Notes under the pieces: generated by a model
Told to the model about the DNA's origin: nothing
The model's database searches: none
Seen by the model: only the letters and a program-made list of their open reading frames with translations
DNA from: Odontocerum albicorne
Taxonomy: Eukaryota; Arthropoda; Insecta; Trichoptera; Odontoceridae
Assembly (NCBI GenBank): GCA_949825065.1
Contig: OX463842.1
Span: 29,930,475-29,994,474 of the forward strand
DNA length: 64,000 bases
Direction of reading: 5' to 3'
Part shown: piece by piece, positions 46,125-58,800 of the stretch
How positions within the stretch are numbered: the stretch's first letter is position 1
How the letters are laid out: each line of letters begins with the position of its first letter
Position numbers and translations under genes: made by a program

Positions 46125-46215
46125 ATGTAATTAAGAACTTAGCCGGAGGTGTATTCAAACCCACAGTGACCGACATTAATCTCGGAAAGCAATTAACAGA
46201 CCTCGAGGATGTCGT
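46125..46215 (-). repeat. tRNA-like sequence (third head type), copy 3
   Basis: The minus strand reads CATCCTCGAGGTCTGTTAAT TGC, which resembles TCGAGGTCTAACAGTTAGC at 27632, and a B-box-like GTGGGTTTGAATACACC. Poorer than the copy at 27572. Confidence 0.45.
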
Positions 46216-46479
46216 TTGATTGAATTATTTAACTATACCTACGTATCTATTGCACTAAATGTCGAAGACTAGTTGTGAATATATGCGTAAAAGATTCAAC
46301 CTGTTTCGAAAAATGAAGATTGATAAATAAAATCTGTTAATACGAGCTCATATCGTATGATTTTTTTAAGTGATTTTATTTTTATTCTTGCGAAGTGAAA
46401 AAAATATAAAATCCCAAAAGCAAAAATATAAAAACTCGAAATACATTTGTGTTGCATTATCTTTATTACAGTACAACGA

Positions 46480-46685
46480 CTTCCGTCACTTAGTTTGGAA
46501 GACGCTTGACTCCCAGCCCGGCGGTTATGGATTTGATTCCCGTTGAAAGGATTCCAGTCTGGTTTTCATTTAAGGTTTCTTTAACATATTTCTGGTTGGT
46601 TAAAATATATTGCCACATGGGAATAATCCCACCAGGTTGTACTGTATACAACGAAAGTACAATATTATGCAATACAATACAACCT
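46480..46685 (+). repeat. tRNA-derived SINE, family B, best-preserved copy
   Basis: The head is CGTCACTTAGTTTGGAAGAC GCTTGACTCC with B-box GGATTTGATTCCCG. The body is CCAGTCTGGTTTTCATTTAA GG, TTTCTGGTTGGTTAAAATAT, TTGCCACATGG, CCACCAGGTTGTACTGTATA CAACGAAAGTACAATA. It serves as the reference for recognising the other family B copies. Confidence 0.85.
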
Positions 46686-46689
46686 GGGG

Positions 46690-46885
46690 GGACAAGTCTT
46701 GTTGGTCAAGACAACTTTCTTCCGATTCGGATGTTGTAGGTTCGATTCCCGTAGGTATCTAGATTTGTTAAAATGGGTTCCTGACTGTTTTTTTACTCCA
46801 TGCTTGTTTAATACATTTTTAAGTGATAGGAAGAGATTTTCATATGGACACCAGATTGTACTATATACAATAAAAGAGTAATGAA
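46690..46885 (+). repeat. tRNA-derived SINE, family B, second copy in tandem
   Basis: TCTTGTTGGTCAAGACAACT (A-box region) and a perfect B-box GGTTCGATTCCCG at 46739-46751 are followed by TTCCTGACTGTTTTTTTACT, GTGATAGGAAGAGATTTTCA and ACCAGATTGTACTATATACA ATAAAAGAGTAATG. It directly follows the previous copy in the same orientation. Confidence 0.85.
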
Positions 46886-46887
46886 CA

Positions 46888-47000
46888 TAGGGGTCAAATA
46901 AGTTTTAATTGAAAACCAGACTGGAACGCTTTTCATTATAAATTAGATACCAAAGGGAAACGAACTTGTAACCCTCCTGTTGGTAGATATATAATCACAA
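46888..47000 (-). repeat. tRNA-derived SINE, family B, inverted third copy
   Basis: AGTTTTAATTGAAAACCAGA CTGGAACGC and GATACCAAAGGGAAACGAAC TTGTAACCCTCC form the reversed 5' half of a family B unit, tail-to-tail with the preceding copy. Confidence 0.72.
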
Positions 47001-47334
47001 TATATTATAAAAATTAAAAAAAACAAACCTAAAAAAAAATAAAGTAAATCACAAAACAACAAACAGTTAGTTAGAAATACAGCAGATAAAAAAACCAAAT
47101 CAAGTATATTATGATTATCTCATTTCATGCTGAGAAATGGGTTACGTAGAGAATTCTTAAAGCGCCGCAGACTTTCGATAGAGATTTCAGCCCTACTGGC
47201 ATATTCATTGCCTAAATAATTTTTATGATCGCATTTTGGAATCCCTTTGCGTTTTTGCACCAAAAGTGCAATGCCAATATTGTCTCTCTGATAGGCTTAC
47301 GCTAACTGAATTAAGGCAACACACCAGAACTGTT
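47001..47334. other. Unassigned stretch
   Basis: Nothing recognised. Confidence 0.35.
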
Positions 47335-47425
47335 CAACAAATAATTCATCATATTAGGACAAAATGGTGGCAGTAAATATCTGTTTTCTTTGTCTATCAC
47401 AATAGGGGCATAGCGTGATTAATAA
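47335..47425 (+). repeat. Non-LTR retrotransposon 3' tail
   Basis: TGGTGGCAGTAAATATCTGT, TTTCTTTGTCTATCACAATA GGGGCATAGCGTGAT and a run of AATAATAATA parallel the tails at 13535 and 21130. Confidence 0.6.
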
Positions 47426-48214
47426 TAATAGTAATATTTTGTAACATATTTTTTAAACCCTTTCGAGGGTAAAAATATACTTATTATGTATCATACATAG
47501 GTCCATATAATCGAGTTATATTACATTTCCAGACACTGCGGGCGAGAATGATATATATAACCCTCAAGGTGTTAAAATTTCTATAGCCTTTGGATGCCTT
47601 AATCATAATATCTCATAGCCCTACATATACTATTCAAGTTATAAAGCCGAGTCCATGAACGAAGGTTATAGACTCAGTAAACTGACCCAGATATCGAATA
47701 GCAATTGCAGAGGAATGGATTTTGGACTGATAAGAGATTTCCAGAAGATGATAGTAAAGTATCACTATAAATACATTTTTCTTATCTTTCAAATTATTTA
47801 ACTGTAATATTTATATGTTGGAAAAGCCAATAAAAATTAACTAAATATTTTTTTTTATTTGAATATTTATTAAACATTTTCAAAAAATTCTATACTATTT
47901 GAAATAAAATAATAGTTCTAAGACACCGAAATTCATAAATTCTCTGCAACGTCAATGAAAGCACCGTTACCGTTTCTCTAATTTCCAATTTGTATCCGCC
48001 TCCGTTAAAATGCAAATTAGACACTGTCCCTAAACTTGGCATTGTTATAAACATACCGAACAGGAAACAATAACATTGAGAAACCGATTGGGAATGACAC
48101 ATGCAAATTGTAGAAGATCGAGTCTATCGTATTTCAAAGAAGAATATTTGCATTATTTTATTTTATATATCTGTTTTTAAAAATCATTATTTCAACCTAT
48201 ATAAAAATATAGGT
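47426..48214. other. Unassigned stretch
   Basis: Near 47625-47650 TATACTATTCAAGTTATAAA GCCGAG faintly resembles the LINE segment at 27785, but this is too weak to call. Confidence 0.4.
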
Positions 48215-48400
48215 ATATCATCATCATCATTAGCCCACATCCACCCACTTCAAGATATAGGCCTCTCCAAGTTGTTTCCAAGAAATCCTATATTTTGCGC
48301 ATCGCAGCCACGTAATCGCTGCTTGCTTATGTATTGTATCCATCCAGCGTGCCTTTGATCATCTTACAAGCCTAGTTCTGCCTATTGGGTATCACAGGTG
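48215..48400 (-). pseudogene. RTE-like LINE 3' end with (ATG)n tail
   Basis: The minus strand encodes HAGWIQYISKQRLRGCDAQN IGFLGNNLERPISW and ends in (GAT)n at 48219-48230, visible forward as ATCATCATCATCATTAG. This matches the 3' end of the larger RTE-like copy at 52050-52866, where the same place reads HGISEQKTELFGVNLGRPSS. Only the last 50 or so codons are present. Confidence 0.75.
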
Positions 48401-49099
48401 TACATACGAGTACATATATCATATTTATTTCATATTTTGTGAGACAGTTTACAAAAATTAAAGAATTAACTGTATATAACTGCATGGGCTTACGCTGTTA
48501 TGGGGGGGAGTGGAGGAGGCGCAATAGGACCCCATCCGGTGCGATCAAAACTAGACGATTAAAATCTTCTTTATTTATTATGAGCTCGACGTCATTTAGT
48601 GCCGAAGAAACTACCCAAAGAGCACTCCTCATTTAGCGGTAACTAAGGTCTGGCGTCACGAGAGAACGAAAATGACTTACACCGCGAGTCATTTTCATAT
48701 AAATATACTTATAAAGCGGCATAAGGTCTGAAGTTCAAACAGTCCGGCAAGTTACCAACACTCTCGCAGAAAACTTCAAATACATCAAAACTATAATTTA
48801 ACTCCACTTGATCGAAGTATAGTACTCGTAGCTAATCTGTTAGAATATTTACGGTGATGTGAGGTGTTTATTTAATCAAGGAAATATGTATTATTAAAAT
48901 GTTATCATATAAAATGTTTTGTTTGCACAAAGGTTTTAACAAATATAAGCATTTCAAAATTAATAAATACAACTGTGTTCCAATTGAGTCGATAGTTCTA
49001 ATCTACCAAGAATTAAATGACACTTTTAACTGATTACATTTGAATGTTACGAAAATATGAAGTGAAGAAACTTAATAGTTTTATCTGTTTTCGACATAG
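48401..49099. other. Unassigned stretch containing a 10-bp hairpin
   Basis: GAAAATGACT, a 9-nt loop and its exact complement lie at 48668-48696. GTTATGGGGGGGAGTGGAGG near 48497 is locally G-rich. No gene was recognised. Confidence 0.5.
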
Positions 49100-49470
49100 A
49101 CATCCAAAAATGAACGAAAAAATACCATGGAGTTAAAAATTATGTATCGTGGTCAGGACTTGATAGATATAATTAAAAGAACCAGGTTGAAGTGACTGGA
49201 ACACTTGGAATAAATGATCAACGAAAAGTATATATAATGTAAAACCAAAATCTAACAAACTCATTGGGCAGTTGAAAACTAATGGTGAGATGCCAGAATA
49301 ATGGACCTAAAAATTCTGGACAACCTTCAATAATCGAGTTTGTAGGAGATTCATAAAAGGGAGAGAGAAGAAGTAATCATAAAAGGGAGAGAGAAGAAGC
49401 ACATCAGACTCAAGCCATTATAATGGCTATAATGCCAGATATGTATGATGATAATTTCAATACACGAGTA
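49100..49470 (+). pseudogene. RTE-like LINE C-terminal relic
   Basis: Frames read DLIDIIKRTRLK then LEHLE at about 49160-49210, the worn IRRxRLRWLGHLxRM segment. Near 49290-49400 lie remnants of the WWxDVxxDL region, and GCCAGATATGTATGATGATA forms the triplet tail at 49435. A 26-bp unit beginning TCATAAAAGGGAGAGAGAAG is duplicated at 49351 and 49377. Stops are abundant. Confidence 0.62.
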
Positions 49471-49814
49471 CATTGTCAATACAAATATAAAGTTTTGAAT
49501 CTTGGTAATAATATGCCTTTTGGTGTGTTATTACGATCTCAGGTAGAAGTTTGGGTATGACTGATTGAGTAGTCCAAACTGACAGCCGAGAGATTTATAG
49601 TATATACCCATACTGTATCCTTATTGCTTCCTGATTCTCAAACATGGCAGCGCTAATATTTGCATGCCGTTTTTATTTGTAATAAAAAACCCTAATCATA
49701 CTAATTTATATGCTGGTTAAATTGCCGACAGTCAATGGAGACTGCATGTGGATACATTTTCACTGTATTATTATCGAATTATAAGAGCTATTTAAATATT
49801 AATTTTGAAATATA

Positions 49815-50000
49815 AAATGGATATTGTCATGTCATATCTAGATCAAATCAATGATGTTAAAAAATATATATAAAAAGTCAGAGTAATCGTAGGAGCTGTA
49901 TGAGAAGGATATGGATGTAGATAAGGTAAAATATCTGTGAGGCGGTAAGAAAGTCTGGCACTCTGTGATCTCTGCCTACCCAGTACCCAGTATTTCCACT
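49815..50000 (+). repeat. Non-LTR retrotransposon 3' tail
   Basis: AAGAAAGTCTGGCACTCTGT GATCTCTGCCTACCCAGTAC encodes a degenerate WHSVISAYPV end like those at 21130 and 36960. The 150 bp upstream is too worn to assign. Confidence 0.6.
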
Positions 50001-50150
50001 ATTTGACTTACTTGCTAGTTTCAGTCAGTGATTATATACGAGTACAGTGATTGGTACATGAGCTTTAAACACTGGTAAAAAAATAAGTCGAAAATTTCTT
50101 CGAGACAGCTTACCCTTAAAACACACAATTCAAACTATTTATGGTATATA

Positions 50151-50596
50151 TCAGGGGGATATACATGAGGTCAACGAGAGCCACATTCTGGATTTTCATA
50201 TATATAAAGAGCCACACCATAGTCACGTTCTCACTTAGTATTAAATGCACTAATTCAAATTTATTACATATTCTACACAAATCTTAATTGCTGCATAAAG
50301 TATAAAAAATACACATATAAGAAAATATAAAAATGCGCGCATCAAGAGGCAGGAGATGCGCGCGCACCCTACACATTGAAATCACAGCACACACGTATAC
50401 ACCAATACTTGCGTCTTTGATAGTTTTATTCATACATGCGCAGATTGGCACTTACAACATTCAGAAAGGAAAATTGCAAAAATACAAGTATAATGGGGTA
50501 AGAAAGTATCTATATTTTTATAAGAGACATTGGGAGCCGCACTTAACCCAACAAAGAGCCGCATGCGGCTCTCGGAGCTGCATTTGCCCACGTCTA
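50151..50596. mobile_element. hAT-like non-autonomous element (MITE) with 8-bp target duplication
   Basis: GTATATAT occurs immediately before the left end (50143-50150) and immediately after the right end (50597-50604). An 8-bp duplication is the hAT hallmark. The left end starts CAGGGGGATATACATGAGG and the right end, reversed, TAGACGTGGGCAAATGCAG. The inner GAGCCACATTCTGG on the left and GAGCCGCATGCGGCTC (a perfect 16-bp palindrome at 50556-50571) on the right resemble GAGCCGC-type subterminal motifs of hAT elements. Terminal repeats are short and imperfect. The 446-bp body, including a GC-rich core at 50331-50372, encodes no transposase. Confidence 0.7.
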
Positions 50597-51299
50597 GTAT
50601 ATATGTTTTGAAACTTTTACGGTTCTTCATATCAGTTCGTTAAGATTTTTCAGTGTTTGTAACTGCAAAACTGTAACGTTTTTTTAAACATTAGCATTAT
50701 AAGCCTGATCCGACGGAAAAACACTCCGAAAAACCTTATCCAACTATTTATATTATGTTTTACAAAAATAAAGTAGAAATTACAGGATTCATTCAAGTAC
50801 AGCTTTTCTGAAGTGATAAAAAACACTCATCAGGAAATATTCGATAGTGTACAAATACATCTAGATACGAGTAGGTACAAATAACCAACTTTTTCTACTA
50901 AGGAGCTCCCTCCATGTTGAGGATCATATTAAACGTTGTCTTCCTTCACCGCAAATGATAAGTAAACAGATCTAAGTATTTATATTGTATTATTCTGTCA
51001 CACCTTTTGCCCCAAACATTCCAAGAATTTATGTAGCAGAAACTAAGCGCTAGGACAGTAATACATTCTCCATCATTGGCATATATTAAAAAGCGACTAA
51101 AAAAACTCTTAATTAAAGTCAATAACTTAATTTCAAGTCACTAATATAACGTGTTTCATTTCTGATTTTTCTTTCCTCTCCACCATCCTTTCCTTTTCCT
51201 TCGATTGATGATAACTTTTATTTTTACTATGTATATTGTTCATAAATTTTGTCAAGGTACACGTACTATATATACGAATCATTTGAATATTTTTTGCGA
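50597..51299. other. Unassigned stretch with one repeat fragment
   Basis: 50815-50960 contains CTAAGGAGCTCCCTCCATGT TGAGGATCATATT, a third partial copy of the direct repeat at 23690 and 24000. Nothing else was recognised. Confidence 0.5.
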
Positions 51300-51475
51300 C
51301 CACGTAACCTCCTTTATAAACTTTGGTCTGGTTGATTGGAAGAGATTAAATAAATTTCGATAGTAAAAATGTTTCAATTAACACTAGTTCAGTAACTGCC
51401 GAGAATCAAACCTATGACGCCTGGTTACTAAGCAAGGATGAGAAGCACTGTAATTCAGATATTATTATCTTGTGA
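51300..51475. repeat. tRNA-derived SINE fragments in opposite orientation
   Basis: TTGGTCTGGTTGATTGGAAG AGATT (plus strand, family B body) is followed by GCCGAGAATCAAACCTATGA CGCC (minus strand, B-box-like head). They may be two fragments of different copies. Confidence 0.5.
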
Positions 51476-51639
51476 TCTCTTACCATGTGATTAGTTCTTT
51501 AAAATACACACCCTGATTCCTTCACTTGATCTTTCCATCTGAAGCCCACCCAGCCTCCTTCTACCATTCACATTTCCAGTCAAAATATACCTCTGAAGAC
51601 TGTCAGTCTCACCATCTTTCACATGATTTCCCAAATTAC

Positions 51640-51975
51640 ATAAATAAATAAAATAATAATAATAAATATAGGTTTATTGATAGCAACATGGTATGTACAT
51701 AATATATTTAAATACACTCAAAAAAACACATACATGGCAGAAAATACATTTAAGAGAGAAGCTATCAAAAGGTCTGGGCTCATCTAATAACATCCTCTCG
51801 GCTAAGATACACCCCACCAATATAGGGCGAGTCCAGCCGCGAAGACACCAGACGTTTTTTCATCCCACACACTTACACATGTAGAATAATAAGAAAAAAA
51901 AACGTAAAATAAATAGATGGCAGAAAAAAAAGCAAATCCACAATACCACCTCAGATTAATTCAAACAAGTACTCG
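51640..51975 (-). repeat. Retroelement family C, 3' copy
   Basis: On the minus strand the copy ends with AATAAA (TTTATT forward at 51673-51678) and a (TTTA)n-like tail, typical of a polyadenylated retroelement. Internal landmarks shared with 59690-60420 are GGTCTGGGCTCATCTAATAA, ACACCCCACCAATATAGGGC GAG and AATAAATAGATGGCAGAAA. No protein was recognised, so it is probably the 3' untranslated region of a LINE. Confidence 0.7.
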
Positions 51976-52049
51976 TAAATAAAGGTTCATTGACAGCAAC
52001 ATAATGTGTAACATACGAGTACATATGTATAATAAATTCATTCCGAAAT
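51976..52049 (-). repeat. Retroelement family C, split copy, 3' part
   Basis: AAATAAAGGTTCATTGACAG CAACATAATGTG is a diverged version of the family C 3' end (TTTATTGATAGCAACATAGTATG). The rest of this copy appears to resume at 53356, beyond the RTE-like fragment and the (TA)n array. Confidence 0.5.
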
Positions 52050-53355
<1,306 letters not shown>

Positions 53356-53830
53356 AAAATAAACTGCAGAAAATACATTTAAGAGAATACATTAAAAGGT
53401 CCGGGCTCATCCCACAACATTCCCCCGGTCGAGATACACATGCAATGATATCGGGGGGCTTTCAGCCCACACACTTGTACATATAGACTAAAAAAAACAA
53501 AAAAAGTCAATATATGGCAAGAAAACAAAATAAAAAGTAAGCCCACATATACCACATCAGGTTAACTATCAACAAGAAAGAAAAAAAAGTGAAAAGCCTC
53601 AAGGAGTCCAAATTTTATAAAAATAAAATGACAAATGGAAAATGATGTTTACACATAAAAACCACAACACAACACATGGAAATAAATAAGCAGTAATATA
53701 TAATAAGAATGAATGAGAAGATAACGCATAAACACTCACACACAATCCCCAACTCACCAACAGCGAAAAGAGGGGAAAAAGCAAATAAGAGACCAAATCG
53801 TAAAAAAAACTCACTAACCATTCAAAATGT
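53356..53830 (-). repeat. Retroelement family C, split copy, 5' part
   Basis: CAGAAAATACATTTAAGAGA, AAGGTCCGGGCTCATCCCAC, GTCGAGATACACATGCAATG, AAATGACAAATGGAAAATGA and GAATGAATGAGAAGATAACG CATAAACAC parallel 59960-60415 in order. The family's true 3' end is not here but probably at 51976-52049. Confidence 0.72.
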
Positions 53831-54839
53831 AACATTTTAGAGCATCTCTGAAGATACAACTATTCACCCTTTAAATATCTGGATAATCTCGCCATTGCAG
53901 GCACCCCTGAACGTAGTATTCAAGTATTCCAGATATACTAACTCGTACACACGTTCTAAGTCTAGCACATCGTAAATCCTATCATCAAACTATATAAAAA
54001 CGGGTTTACTTACGCCAGTGTGTAACAATAGGTGTTTTCATAGTTAGGGTTTAATAGTTATTATTTATGTTAATGTCGTAGTTAATTTTATTTTTCTAAT
54101 GTTTTTGATAGCTCTAATTTATTGATATGATTATAAGACGTAAATCAACAATGTCAAATAATGTATATATTACTACTGAACAGTAAAATGGAAATATTAA
54201 AACGAGAAAGCAGTTTATAATGAGTGAGAATGCTTGATTCTTCTTACTATATATTTACAATATTGACATACAATTTTAAGAATTACATATCACGTTCACT
54301 CGCTGTATAGTTATTGTGAAAATAAATTGATTCGGTTGCAATAGTTCATGCCAATGTTTTGTTAATAAGACGTCCGTTCTAGGTTTCTTTTCATCCAAAT
54401 TCTACATTATTAAATTTTACAGTTTCATTACAGAAAAGAATTTAGCTATCTTTTGTTAAAAATAATATTTGAATGTAGCATATTTTATTCCTAATGCAAG
54501 ACAAAACAAGAATTCCAAATGCTATAGACTAATAGGCATAGACCTATTATTATGTACCAAAATGGTAAGATGGCTGAAAAAATGTGCAGATACTAAAAAT
54601 AAGAGACGATTGCTTCAATCAAAACGAACAAACGAGATTCTAGAGAAGCAGCAACACGACATCAACACAAAGACGAGCACAATGTCATGAAAAAAAAACC
54701 GTCATTATTGATGGGTAATTGTTAGTTTTTAATATTATATAAACACGATCGATGAACACGAGTTAAGTCTTATTCATGTTAATACCACAAGGCGAGTGCA
54801 TTTGCATCCGATTCGTTTCAATTTCGCTCTTAAAAAGGA
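53831..54839. other. AT-rich stretch with no gene recognised
   Basis: A 73-codon frame at 54469-54690 has no motif. Nothing else was recognised. Confidence 0.45.
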
Positions 54840-55120
54840 TTATTTGTAGTTCGTATTCCCTTCGTAAGTTTTCTATGATTTGGTTACCAAATATGTTTAT
54901 CTAAACATATACAGATTCATGAAATTACCTAATCCAATGCCCGCGATCATCACCTTCCTATTCTCACACACTACTGTTTAAACATTTATTTCGTAATATT
55001 TTCTAATATGTTTAATCTGTCAATAATAGTGGGTTCGAATCCCGAGTTTGAGCTCTTTTGAGGATAGTCCACTCTCTAAATAATGCTATATCAATTTTCA
55101 TTTATTATTACTATGTTTAC
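54840..55120 (+). repeat. Dispersed repeat family E, copy 2
   Basis: TTTGTAGTTCGTATTCCCTT CGTAAGTTTTCT, ATCACCTTCCTATTCTCACA, GTGGGTTCGAATCCCGAGTT and TTCATTTATTATTACTATG match 11190-11470 in order. The GGTTCGAATCCCG run is a perfect B-box sequence, so a tRNA-derived origin is possible, but no A-box partner sits at the right distance. Confidence 0.7.
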
Positions 55121-58100
55121 AAAGATCCCGCTTAACTTAGGGGTATCAACAGGTGTCTCTTTAATTATTTTTTAACAAGACACGTAACCTTTTGCCAAAA
55201 CTTATAGTATATAGTAGAAAAGGACGTTATTCGAATAACTTTTTAACATTTTGTTCGTTCAGAATAGGTTTGTAACCCGTATTTATTTCACATATCCTTA
55301 CATTTTTCGGTAACCTTAATAAACGTATTTAAAATTACAGCTAATAAAATAACTAATAACATGAACTTCATTTCGTCGTATCCTATAATAACATCTGAAC
55401 GATATATACAAAAAAAATATAGTCTGAGTTGGGGAGTTCGGAACAATTTGGGCCACATAGTCGAGAGTGGTTCACTACGCATTTTCTAGAGGCCTGCAGT
55501 AGTTTCATCAACTGATGATGTATCCTTTATGAGTATTATATGTTATAGCTCTCAAGATGTGCATATGAAGAAGAATATGTTAATTATAATTTAAATAAGT
55601 ACAAGTCAATATTAATTTAAATCTTCCGATATGTAAAGTAGCACATCCGGCTTTAGGTGTAGTGTAGTGAAATTGATAAGTGTTCATATTTTATTTTTTA
55701 TTTATTTATTTTACACATGACAAGAAATATACATAATTTGCGAAAAAACAACTGGTTATTTAATTTAGACACAATTTTAATACATCTGGGTTTGTTGCCT
55801 TTCATTTGTCCTGTCCCCAGTAAACTAGGTTTTTGCCTGTATCTCGCTGAGGACATATAGCATGAAAAAATAAATCGATACTTCTTTCCGATGTTTGATT
55901 TTATAAAACCCCGTTGCACATTCTCATCAATATGACAAACAGTGACACTCAATTACACATGTATAGTATACATCACGCGAAATCAAACTCCTCACACTTC
56001 ATCACTCCAGATAGACCAAAAACATTCATCCCATAATGTACCGCACAATATATATATCATAATTTTTAATAAGTCCTCCCAAAAAGGGTTGTCTCCTAAA
56101 TCTGTTTCCTAAAGTTGCACACGCCATCTATATATCTTAAATTTAGAAGCATTATTATGATATATCAAAAAAAAATAAAACTAAGAAATAGTTTTTTAAT
56201 GAAATAATTGAATCAACTATTCCAGCAACTATGAGTAGAAAAATGTCACGGAAATGAACTATATTTTTTTAAATTCTTTAAATGTTTAATCATGGTTACC
56301 TCATACACACTTGAACCTGTTTCAAAGAAACTAGATGAGTTGTTTATTTTACTTGGAATCGAATGAATAGTGCTCTATATATGGTCATCACACATGGTAA
56401 AGGAAATTAGATTCAATGGATTTATCTCAAAATCAGCATTAGTCACAGCGGAGCTAACTGTACGTGGAAATTCAATTCCGACCTCTCGATCTACATAAGC
56501 TTCCATTTAACAATGTTAATTTGCATTACCTTAATTCATTCTGGCAATCTATTTTAAACGACAATATATTGACGAAGAGGTTTTAAAAACATTGAAAAAA
56601 AAATTGAGATAGATAATGTTTAATTATTTTGTTAAAACGGTAGGATGAAAACATCGTTCATTTTAGGCGATATGTATTTTATATTATAATTTATTTATTA
56701 AATCGTTTTTAATATTTTATAACTCGATTTTTGACTAAGTAATGTTAACCAAATTGTGTAAAAAATATGAACTTTGTGTAAATGTTTGCCCTAACCAAAG
56801 AATTTTGAAACTGTCAGTAACACTAAAACTTATTCAAATTGGTAGTTTGTAAATTCTTTAATTAAGCAAAACAGACCTATAATTTACTCAAAATATATAT
56901 TTCGTAGAATTGTTTCACATTTTTGTGAAAATCACTTAGTCATTTATTATAATTGTAACATAATGAAAATAATGTATGATAGGGATGTACCCTCTGGGAG
57001 ACGTGCTACACTGATGTGATCAGGGTTTCAGAGTATTAACCGTCTAGTTGAGGTTGATTGGTATTATGGAGTGGCTATCCCTATGGAATATACTTCCTTC
57101 TAGATTTTAAACAGATTGAAAGCATGAAGGCATTGAAGAGTGTATTTTACACTATTTGAAATATATTACATTGAAACAGAGACATCGTTGGGTGACTTTG
57201 GATTGAAAAATGGTGCCAGAAACACGTTAATTTAGATTAAATCCGTAAATATTGATTTATTAAGAATAAAACTGGTATGATATTATTTACAGCTGGCACC
57301 GAAAGTGTGCAAAATATTAATTTGAAACAATAATTTAAGTGGAATATTTGCTACATATCTTTTAATAGTGGAAATAAAATTGACACTACCAAAGGTTTAT
57401 GAATATTTATTTCAAAACCCCGAAAAAATCCATCCACAGCAAATGAACTTTTGTTATCCTCATCTGCATGAAGTACAATGAAGGAAATTAATAGTTATTA
57501 AATTAATTATTAAACTTAACAATTACTGTCGAAAATCATTTTCAAACAAGATATCCGTACATCAACAAAACTTGTACCAAAATAACATGATAACTTTTTA
57601 AATAAAGTAAAAATTATTTTCAGATGAAAAGATTAAAATTTTGTTTGAAAAAATTATTCTCGGTGTTCTGTTCACACCCGGCTCCTGCTTTCAGCATTCA
57701 TTTCAAATTTAAACATATTCCAGAATTCCTTATATCATATCCTCGTTTTTCTCCAATTTTCTTTATTTGGCGATAAATAATATTCGATACAGATTTAATA
57801 CAGCAGAAAAATTCTAGACTTCAAACCAAACGTGGCAATGAGCCAGAAAATACCATACGAAATATATTTATAATATTATGTCAGTATCACTTCTAGGCAC
57901 AAGACGAAATATTCCAAAGTTGTGTTACTTCTTTGTTCAGCGCTGTTTGATATTTTTCAAAACTCCATTCAAAAGTTGTGAAACAATAATTTATTATCCT
58001 TTTCTGCATATCAAAGTGTACAAAATAAACACAATATTTCACAAAACCAAATGTAAGATGAAGCATTTTTTTATTTTTTTATTTATGAGAAGCTAATCTT

Positions 58101-58309
58101 ACAAACATAGGTGCTAACCATTACGAATTGGTTTAAATATAAAACAACCTAAATTATAACGTAGTTAATGAATAATCAAATATGATGTCAAAATCTGATA
58201 TGTAACCAATTTAAGCTAGAAAAAGAACAAAATCGAAGACTTACTTAATAAATACAAATATGTAGTTATTTACAATAAAAAAAATATTATTTGATTGATT
58301 ATTATTTAT
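55121..58309. other. AT-rich stretch with no gene or repeat recognised
   Basis: Over 3 kb of mostly featureless sequence, the longest such part of the window. A slightly G+C-richer patch at about 56985-57070 (ATGTACCCTCTGGGAGACGT) has no frame. No exon-like frame with plausible splice borders could be supported. Confidence 0.45.
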
Positions 58310-58425
58310 TTATTTGGCACTTCATTGCACAAAGTTATAATTGGTGAGTTGATAGCCTTAAAGAAATCTCTTCCAACTAACCAGAAAGGAATTACAAATG
58401 TTGTACCGAATGCTGGTATAGAGGT
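58310..58425 (-). repeat. tRNA-derived SINE, family B, tail fragment
   Basis: GGCACTTCATTGCACAAAGT TATAATTGG, GAAATCTCTTCCAACTAACC AGAAAGG and GTACCGAATGCTGG are the reversed body and the beginning of a head. Confidence 0.65.
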
Positions 58426-58454
58426 CATAACATAGGTTAAACACAAACAGAAAA

Positions 58455-58800
58455 GTATATTTAAAAAGTCGAAATAAAGCAGAGTTTAAAGAAATGAAAA
58501 GAAAATAATCAAAACACTATTTTTAATATCACCAATGCCTTGGAGAGGGAAGCAAAAATAGAATGCGGTATAGGGAAAGAAGCGCTATGTCATTAAAAAG
58601 AGATATATTGGAATAAATGAAACCATCTAGTTAAAGTTGAACCCGAAACCTTCGATAAATAAAAGAGACGATTGAATGAGAAAAAAATATTATTCAGTCA
58701 CTTTTTGAGCTAACCAATGAGGGTGTAAATCTTACAGCAATTGATAGCTGGTTCCAGAGTCTAAAGGCGTGGACATAATGATTGATATTTTATATCCTCG
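58455..58800 (-). pseudogene. Jockey-like LINE C-terminal relic
   Basis: At 58785-58705 the minus strand reads YVHAFRLWNQLSIAVRFTPS LVSSKS in one uninterrupted stretch. This is the RLWNxLPxxVRxxPSLxxFKxxL C-terminus of jockey/CR1-like reverse transcriptase proteins. A TGA ends it directly. The remainder (58455-58690) is the 3' non-coding part and parallels 6180-6425. Confidence 0.75.

Noticed and set aside
47600..47720. LINE fragment similar to 27785
   Set aside because: Similarity is limited to a short CATATnnTATnnAGTTATA-like run; not enough to support a call.
55121..58309. Possible host exons in the long featureless stretch
   Set aside because: Open frames are short, AT-driven and without plausible paired splice signals or recognisable domains.
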